From an uncultured beta proteobacterium (GTDB lineage Bacteria > Pseudomonadota > Gammaproteobacteria > Burkholderiales > SG8-39), in contig CADEDU010000092.1 in assembly GCA_902826155.1 (NCBI GenBank), positions 1-19,257 on the forward strand: a stretch of DNA of 19,257 nucleotides, in the 5' to 3' direction. Under the pieces are notes generated by a model. The model had not been told where the DNA came from. It was given only the letters and a program-made list of their open reading frames with translations, and ran no database searches. Of this stretch, positions 15,250-19,257 are shown piece after piece (the first letter of the stretch is position 1; the number at the start of each line of letters is the position of its first letter). The position numbers and the translations under genes are program-made.

Positions 15250-15678
15250 ATGACCATCGAATGGGGAGGCATCAACCTCCAAAGTGCCATGTCCAATCAG
15301 GTGCTGGACAACAGCGCGAATGCGACCACGATCCTGGACGCCAATCTGCCGTTCACCGTAACGGTGAACTGGTCGGTGCCGCCGGCGCTCGCGCCGTTTC
15401 TCGGCGGATCGTTCCGCCTGCGCTGCTACGCTGAAAGCATCGGCCCCGGACCGGAGCAACAGATCGGCGGCACGGTCAACGTACCGGTGGTGCCTGGCCA
15501 GCAGAACTATGTCTCGTCGATCAACGTGCCTGGCAACACGCTGCCCGGTGAAGGTGCGGGCGCGCCGCCGGTGTCGGGGCTCTACAAGGTCGTGACCGTC
15601 CTGCAGCACATCAACGGTGGTGCGACGGAGGGCTCGGGGTTCGCCGATCAGCCCGTGGTGCAATTGCGGCAGCCTTGA
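15250..15678 (+). CDS. Small protein consisting of the shared beta-domain (third of three)
   Basis: The 142-residue protein is mostly one beta-rich domain: LPFTVTVNWSVP, FRLRCYAESIG, EQQIGGTVNVPVVPG, VSGLYKVVTVLQHI (Gly110, Tyr112) and PVVQLRQP. The strand order and the position of the Gly-x-Tyr element 28-32 residues from the C-terminus match the ends of the two preceding proteins, so I take the three as paralogous in this domain. There are no Cys pairs, signal peptide or catalytic motif; high Pro/Gly/Asn content and even hydrophobic alternation suggest a stable structural or assembly protein. AAGGAG (15238-15243) stands 6 nt before the ATG. A strong hairpin follows the stop, so the unit may end here. 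Confidence 0.78.
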   Translation: MTIEWGGINLQSAMSNQVLDNSANATTILDANLPFTVTVNWSVPPALAPFLGGSFRLRCYAESIGPGPEQQIGGTVNVPVVPGQQNYVSSINVPGNTLPGEGAGAPPVSGLYKVVTVLQHINGGATEGSGFADQPVVQLRQP

Positions 15679-15686
15679 TCGGAAGT

Positions 15687-15719
15687 ACGGCGCCCCACTC
15701 ATTCGACACGGGGCGCCGT
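15687..15719 (+). terminator. Perfect 10-bp stem hairpin after the small domain gene
   Basis: ACGGCGCCCC (15687-15696) and GGGGCGCCGT (15710-15719) are exact inverted copies with a 13-nt loop, 9 nt after the TGA. No T-run follows, so it may slow polymerase or protect the upstream mRNA end as much as terminate. It separates the domain genes from the transporter gene. Confidence 0.6.
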
Positions 15720-15799
15720 GAAGTTCTCGCGCAGGAACGGTACGATGCGGATGGCGTGCCGTCTGACGACAATTCTGTGGGGCGCGCAAAGGAAGCGCC

Positions 15800-17131
15800 T
15801 TGACGGATCAGCTGCACCGTCGTCCATCGCATTGGTCGGCGAGACTACCGTTCTATTTCGGCTGGGTCGTGATCGCGATCGCGTTCATGACCATGGCCGT
15901 TGCCGTCACCGCGCGCACGACCTTCTCGCTGCTGCTACCGCCGCTGATCGATGAATTCGGCTGGGACCGCGGCTTCGTCGCCGGTGCCTTCTCGTTCGGC
16001 TTTCTCGTCTCGGCGATCGTGAGCCCGACCGTGGGCCGGATCATGGACCGGCACGGCCCGCGTCTCGTGATCGAGTGCGGAGTGCTCGCGGTGGCATGCG
16101 GGCTGCTCCTCGCGCCGGCGATTCACTCGCCATGGCATTTCTACGCGACGCTCGGCGTGCTGGTGGGTGCGGGCGCGAATCTGATGAGCTTCACCGCGCA
16201 TTCGCTCTTCCTGCCGAACTGGTTCGTGCGCCGCCGCGGGCTGGCGATCAGCATCGCGTTCTCCGGCGTCGGCGTCGGGGCCATCGTGCTGCTGCCCTGG
16301 ATGCAGTCGATCATCATCCGCGATGGGTGGCGTGCCGCATGCTGGGCGATGGGGTTGATCGTCCTCCTGGTGCTCGGCCCGTTGAACCTGCTGGTGCGAC
16401 ATCGCCCGCAAGACGTCGGCCTGCTCCCCGACGGTCGAGTGCGTACCGAAGGCAGTGTCGACCAGCGGATCCGATCCAACATCGTCGACCACGCCTGGGC
16501 ATCGATCGAATGGACGCTCAGCCGTGCGGTGCGCACCGGTCGCTTCTGGTGGATCGTGCTCGGCTACTTCTGCGCGTTGTTCGCGTGGTACGCCGTGCAG
16601 GTGCATCAGACGAAGTACCTGATCGAAGTGGGCTTCACTCCGCTGGTCGCTGCTTGGGCGCTCGGCATCGTCAGCGGCATTGCCATTCCCGGTCAGATCG
16701 GTCTTGGCGCTTTGTCCGATCGCATCGGCCGTGAATGGGTATGGTCGATCGGCTGCTTCGGGTTTGCGGTCTGCTATGGCGCGCTCATGGCGCTGGAACA
16801 TGCACCGACAACTGCACTGCTCTATCTGATGGTCGCCGCGCAAGGTCTGCTCGGCTATGCGCTCACCTCGGTGATGGGGCCGATCGTGGCGGAGATCTTC
16901 GAAGGCCCGCACTACGGGCACATCTTCGGCACGCTGACGGTCGCGCTGATCGGCGGCGGCGCGCTCGGACCTTGGGCGATGGGCGCGATCCACGATGCGA
17001 CCGGGAGCTACCGGCTGGCCTTTGTGCTGGCGATTGCGCTGTGTGTCGTGTCCGCAGTCGCGATCTGGATCGCCGCGCCGAGGAAGGTGCGTCTGGTGCC
17101 GGGTCGCGTGCGAAATGCGAACCTTGCCTGA
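15800..17131 (+). CDS. MFS transporter, monocarboxylate/OFA-like
   Basis: The 443-residue inner-membrane protein has about 12 hydrophobic segments, the first at FGWVVIAIAFMTMAVAV, and the MFS loop signature GRIMDRHGPR (residues 79-88; Asp83, Arg84). Features such as the FGW start of helix 1, LPPLIDEFGWDRG after it and NWFVRRRGLAISIAFSG in the middle are those of the monocarboxylate/oxalate-formate branch, so the cargo is probably an organic anion. The start is a TTG: AGGA (15790-15793) is 6 nt upstream, and no ATG or GTG occurs before the first membrane helix. A long antisense frame covers the same stretch but is a coding shadow. It is followed after 50 nt by the beta-propeller gene. It may serve the catabolic genes or the unknown system. 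Confidence 0.88.
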   Translation: MTDQLHRRPSHWSARLPFYFGWVVIAIAFMTMAVAVTARTTFSLLLPPLIDEFGWDRGFVAGAFSFGFLVSAIVSPTVGRIMDRHGPRLVIECGVLAVACGLLLAPAIHSPWHFYATLGVLVGAGANLMSFTAHSLFLPNWFVRRRGLAISIAFSGVGVGAIVLLPWMQSIIIRDGWRAACWAMGLIVLLVLGPLNLLVRHRPQDVGLLPDGRVRTEGSVDQRIRSNIVDHAWASIEWTLSRAVRTGRFWWIVLGYFCALFAWYAVQVHQTKYLIEVGFTPLVAAWALGIVSGIAIPGQIGLGALSDRIGREWVWSIGCFGFAVCYGALMALEHAPTTALLYLMVAAQGLLGYALTSVMGPIVAEIFEGPHYGHIFGTLTVALIGGGALGPWAMGAIHDATGSYRLAFVLAIALCVVSAVAIWIAAPRKVRLVPGRVRNANLA

Positions 17132-17181
17132 CCACATCAATCACGCCTGATTGCAGAACCAATCCACCACGGACTGACCTC

Positions 17182-18372
17182 ATGCCAACACTCGATCTGT
17201 GGCCTATGCCGGGCCCCGCCCCATCCAGCGGCGCCGGAACCTTGGGCACCCTCACCCGCGAGGCAAACAATCGTGTGTACTACACCGCGCGCGGCGACAC
17301 GCTCGGTGAACTCGACGTGCAGCACGATCGCAGCCGCGAGTGGCTGATTCCTCCAGCGCTGCATGGTGGCGGCGCATCGGGTCCGAGCGTGGCTGGCATC
17401 GAGCGCGGCACCCGGAACACGCTGTGGTGCGCGTTGGCGGGCGGCGGTCGATTGCTGCACCTCGATGCGCAAGCGAACGTCATGCGGGCATACGGTTCGA
17501 CTTCCACCACGCCACTGCCGCATCAGTTTCCGTTCTCGATGCCGATGGCAGTGCGGCCCGACCAGCGCGGGAACATCTGGTACGCGGGGCTCGCCGTGCT
17601 GGGCCAGCCGCAAGGTCCAATCATCGGCCGCCTTCACCCGGGCAGTGGCGATACGAGCTACTGGGTGCTCAATCAGATGCCTTCGATACTCGTGACCGAC
17701 CTGTGGATTCAAGCCAGGCCGCTGCGCATCTGGCTGTCGTTACTGCATTGGAACCATCACGGGATCGTAGGCAACAATATCCCTCTGCTGGCGTGCCTCG
17801 ATCCCGCGAGCGGTCAAATCGAGATCTGGTCGCGCGTACACAATCCACCGTTCGGAATGTTTCACTATCTCGCCGGGGCGCGGTCAGTGCGGGGCGACGC
17901 GACGGGCACGCCGAAGGCAATCTGGTTCGTCCATCACACCGGCTTCTCGCCTGCGACGATGCTGCGCCTGGACATTGCCACCCGACCGTTCCGCGAGTTC
18001 GCCCCGTTGCCTGCGCTCTCCAGCTACACGCTCGACCTCGATGGCAACGGCATGCCCTTCGCCAATGCGGCGGTCAATGGATTGACCTGGGTACGCAGCC
18101 TTGCGTGCGGCACGGCGGTCTCGCTCTCGCGTCACGTGCAGACGCTGCCCGTGCAAAAAATGCGGGCGCCGATTCGCACGGCAAAGGTCAGACCCGTTGC
18201 GCACGAAATCAAGCGCGGCCAACGGCCGGTCGAGCGCCATCGGGTGCGCTGTTTCGACCAATACGATCCTCTCGGCGTCGACCCGGCAGTCGTGGCGGTT
18301 TCAGGCACCGCGCCACCAGCGGTGTACTTCACCGCGCCGCAGGCTCACGTAATCGGCAGACTCCTGCCCTGA
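17182..18372 (+). CDS. Beta-propeller protein of the streptogramin lyase (Vgb)-like type
   Basis: The 396-residue protein shows repeated propeller blades of the pattern x-W/Y-Y/F-T/A...IGxLD: NNRVYYTARGDTLGELD (29-45), NTLWCALAGGGRLLHLD (79-95), GNIWYAGLAVLG with IIGRLHP (130-), KAIWFVHHTGFS with MLRLDI (245-) and AVYFTAPQAHVIGRLLP (380-396). This is the repeat of Vgb/SMP-30-like proteins. A basic insertion (~310-355) interrupts the last blades. There is no signal peptide, so it is probably cytoplasmic. Vgb itself linearises streptogramin antibiotics, but the catalytic His/Glu cannot be aligned by eye, and most relatives have no known function. Start chosen at the ATG giving MPTLDLWPMPGP, which fits the first strand of the family; the ribosome site is weak. 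The last blade closes exactly at the C-terminus, so the protein is complete. Confidence 0.78.
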   Translation: MPTLDLWPMPGPAPSSGAGTLGTLTREANNRVYYTARGDTLGELDVQHDRSREWLIPPALHGGGASGPSVAGIERGTRNTLWCALAGGGRLLHLDAQANVMRAYGSTSTTPLPHQFPFSMPMAVRPDQRGNIWYAGLAVLGQPQGPIIGRLHPGSGDTSYWVLNQMPSILVTDLWIQARPLRIWLSLLHWNHHGIVGNNIPLLACLDPASGQIEIWSRVHNPPFGMFHYLAGARSVRGDATGTPKAIWFVHHTGFSPATMLRLDIATRPFREFAPLPALSSYTLDLDGNGMPFANAAVNGLTWVRSLACGTAVSLSRHVQTLPVQKMRAPIRTAKVRPVAHEIKRGQRPVERHRVRCFDQYDPLGVDPAVVAVSGTAPPAVYFTAPQAHVIGRLLP

Positions 18373-18386
18373 AGGCGCCCAGACGT

Positions 18387-18413
18387 CGGACCTCGCACAG
18401 GTCCGCGAATTTT
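18387..18413 (+). terminator. Probable intrinsic terminator after the beta-propeller gene
   Basis: CGGACCT (18387-18393) and AGGTCCG (18399-18405) form a perfect 7-bp stem with loop CGCAC, followed by CGAATTTT. It lies 14 nt after the TGA. The T-run is short, but the position is right for ending the transporter-propeller unit. Confidence 0.65.
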
Positions 18414-18591
18414 GCGGCGTGCGCGATGTGGTTGCGGGTAGTGCCCGCGTGGTTCGAACAAATCCTCACGGCCGCGCCGCGCGAGCTGTGCTAAAAACGC
18501 GCGCGGTCGCACGCGCACCCTTGGTCTCTGCAGCTTGGTTCTTGCGTGCCGATCGACTCGACAAGCACAACAGCACCACGCGCGGGGACAC

Positions 18592-18855
18592 ATGGCAGCG
18601 AACCCTCATCGGATGAAACTGGGCCAGACGTATCCGTCGGGCGCCCAGGAATGGATCTGCCCCGAGTGCGGGCGTTGGGTGGTGATGCATCACCTGCCCG
18701 AGCACGGCAAGCTCAAGACGATCGTGTTGCAGGCGGGCGACGAAGAGGCTGCCCACGCGGGCGGCACCGGGTCGATCGCGTCGACGTCGGCGCGAGCCGT
18801 CGAGGCGACGGAATCGACCCACACGCCGGCGCCGAATCGCGGACCGCTGCACTAG
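18592..18855 (+). CDS. Small CPEC zinc-motif protein
   Basis: The 87-residue protein begins with a short lead, then WICPECGRW (Cys23, Cys26) followed by HHLPEH (33-38) and IVLQAGDEEAAHAGG; the last ~35 residues are a low-complexity Ala/Thr/Ser tail. One Cys pair plus nearby His residues could bind one zinc, or two chains could share it. I recall similar small CPECG...GDE.A.H.G proteins, without a known role. The ATG follows GGGGA (18584-18588) closely; longer in-frame starts lack conservation features. It is separated from the propeller gene by a terminator and 219 bp, so it may have its own promoter, and it converges with the BTAD regulator gene 24 bp away. Confidence 0.65.
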   Translation: MAANPHRMKLGQTYPSGAQEWICPECGRWVVMHHLPEHGKLKTIVLQAGDEEAAHAGGTGSIASTSARAVEATESTHTPAPNRGPLH

Positions 18856-18879
18856 CCGAGTCCATCGATGCGCAGCGCG

Positions 18880-19257
18880 CTACATCAGCGCGCACTGCGC
18901 GATTTCGCGATAGATGGAAATCGTGTCAGCGCTGGGCGAGATACCCAGCTCGCGCGCGAGCGTGCGCACGCAGGTCTGATATTGCTGCGTGGCCAGATGC
19001 GGCTGACTCATGCGTGCGTAGCAGCGCATCAGCATCCGGTGCGCATCTTCGTTGCACGAATCGACCACGAGGATCCTGGCACACGTCGCGGTGCAGGCAG
19101 CGTACTGCTCACGCATCAGGTGATAGCGGCATAACCGGCCGAGCGCATCGAGATAGCTGTCGCGCAGGCGCTGGCGCGGCGATTCGATCCAGGTCTCGTA
19201 GCGATCCTCGGCGAGCAGCTCGGTCTGATACAGATCGACGCAACGCTGCAGCGCCTG
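18880..19257 (-). CDS. BTAD-containing transcriptional activator, C-terminal part (partial)
   Basis: The minus-strand frame is open from the right edge to the TAG at 18880-18882, giving 125 residues. The sequence (LYQTELLAEDRYETWIES, RQRLRDSYLDALGRLCRYHL, DAHRMLMRCYARMSQPHLA, QYQTCVRTLARELGISPSAD) is the bacterial transcriptional activator domain, the TPR-like module that follows the OmpR-type DNA-binding domain in SARP/AfsR activators. The DNA-binding part and any further N-terminal domains lie outside the window. It ends right after the BTAD, so it has no C-terminal NTPase extension. SARP proteins bind direct repeats spaced ~11 bp, and such repeats occur before two genes in this window; these genes are likely targets. 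Confidence 0.88.
   Translation of the reverse strand, partial: QALQRCVDLYQTELLAEDRYETWIESPRQRLRDSYLDALGRLCRYHLMREQYAACTATCARILVVDSCNEDAHRMLMRCYARMSQPHLATQQYQTCVRTLARELGISPSADTISIYREIAQCALM

Noticed and set aside
15740..15773. Possible third set of 11-bp repeats (GTACGATGCGG, ATGGCGTGCCG) with GACAAT before the MFS gene
   Set aside because: The units agree at only five positions and the AA of the core is missing; the hexamer is one base off the distance seen at the two better sites.
15935..17140. 401-codon open frame opposite the MFS transporter
   Set aside because: The product is Arg/His/Asp/Gln-rich, as expected from reading codons for hydrophobic residues backwards.
18427..18454. TGTGGTT / CGTGGTT direct repeat before the zinc-motif gene
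   Set aside because: The spacing is 21 bp, the sequence does not match the AAnTGC core, and only two copies exist.
1..19257. CRISPR array, tRNA, rRNA, IS element or integrase
   Set aside because: No regularly spaced repeats, no recognisable RNA gene and no transposase or integrase motif were seen on either strand.

Overview
The window is GC-rich (about 65-70% in the catabolic genes) and densely packed, with short intergenic gaps, frequent 4-bp ATGA stop/start overlaps and GTG/TTG starts. Gene content and protein style (CaiB-type CoA-transferase, acyl-CoA dehydrogenase pairs, an HpaB-type hydroxylase, an OmpA-type lipoprotein) suggest a Gram-negative proteobacterium. A betaproteobacterium of the Burkholderiales type is my best guess, but no marker gene is present to prove it.

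Left part (1-3213, +): the end of a family III CoA-transferase, an acyl-CoA-dehydrogenase-fold flavin hydroxylase and an AMP-forming acyl-CoA ligase form a catabolic cluster. Positions 3214-4942 are a visibly AT-richer patch with two minus-strand genes that do not fit the pathway: a small Cys-rich protein and an outer-membrane lipoprotein. Positions 4943-7218 (-) hold two translationally coupled acyl-CoA dehydrogenase subunits. Divergent from them are an exported MetX-like alpha/beta hydrolase (7450-8634), a class II aldolase (8690-9475) and an OmpA-type lipoprotein (9545-10774). A GNAT acetyltransferase (-) and an HpaB-family flavin hydroxylase (11549-13054, +) follow. Together the ligase/transferase, dehydrogenases, hydroxylases, hydrolase and aldolase look like a dispersed pathway for an unidentified aromatic or branched acid; no flavin reductase for the hydroxylases is in the window.

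Right part (13216-19257): this is the least explained stretch. Three consecutive unrecognised proteins (13216-15678) appear to share one C-terminal beta-rich domain; the third consists almost only of it. They are followed by an MFS transporter with a TTG start, a streptogramin-lyase-like beta-propeller, a small CPEC zinc-motif protein and, convergently, the C-terminal BTAD domain of a SARP/AfsR-like activator. Upstream of the first and of the third domain gene lie direct repeats with about 11-bp spacing and a -10-like hexamer at exactly the same distance. This is the geometry known for SARP-family operators. I propose that these genes form one BTAD-controlled system of unknown function.
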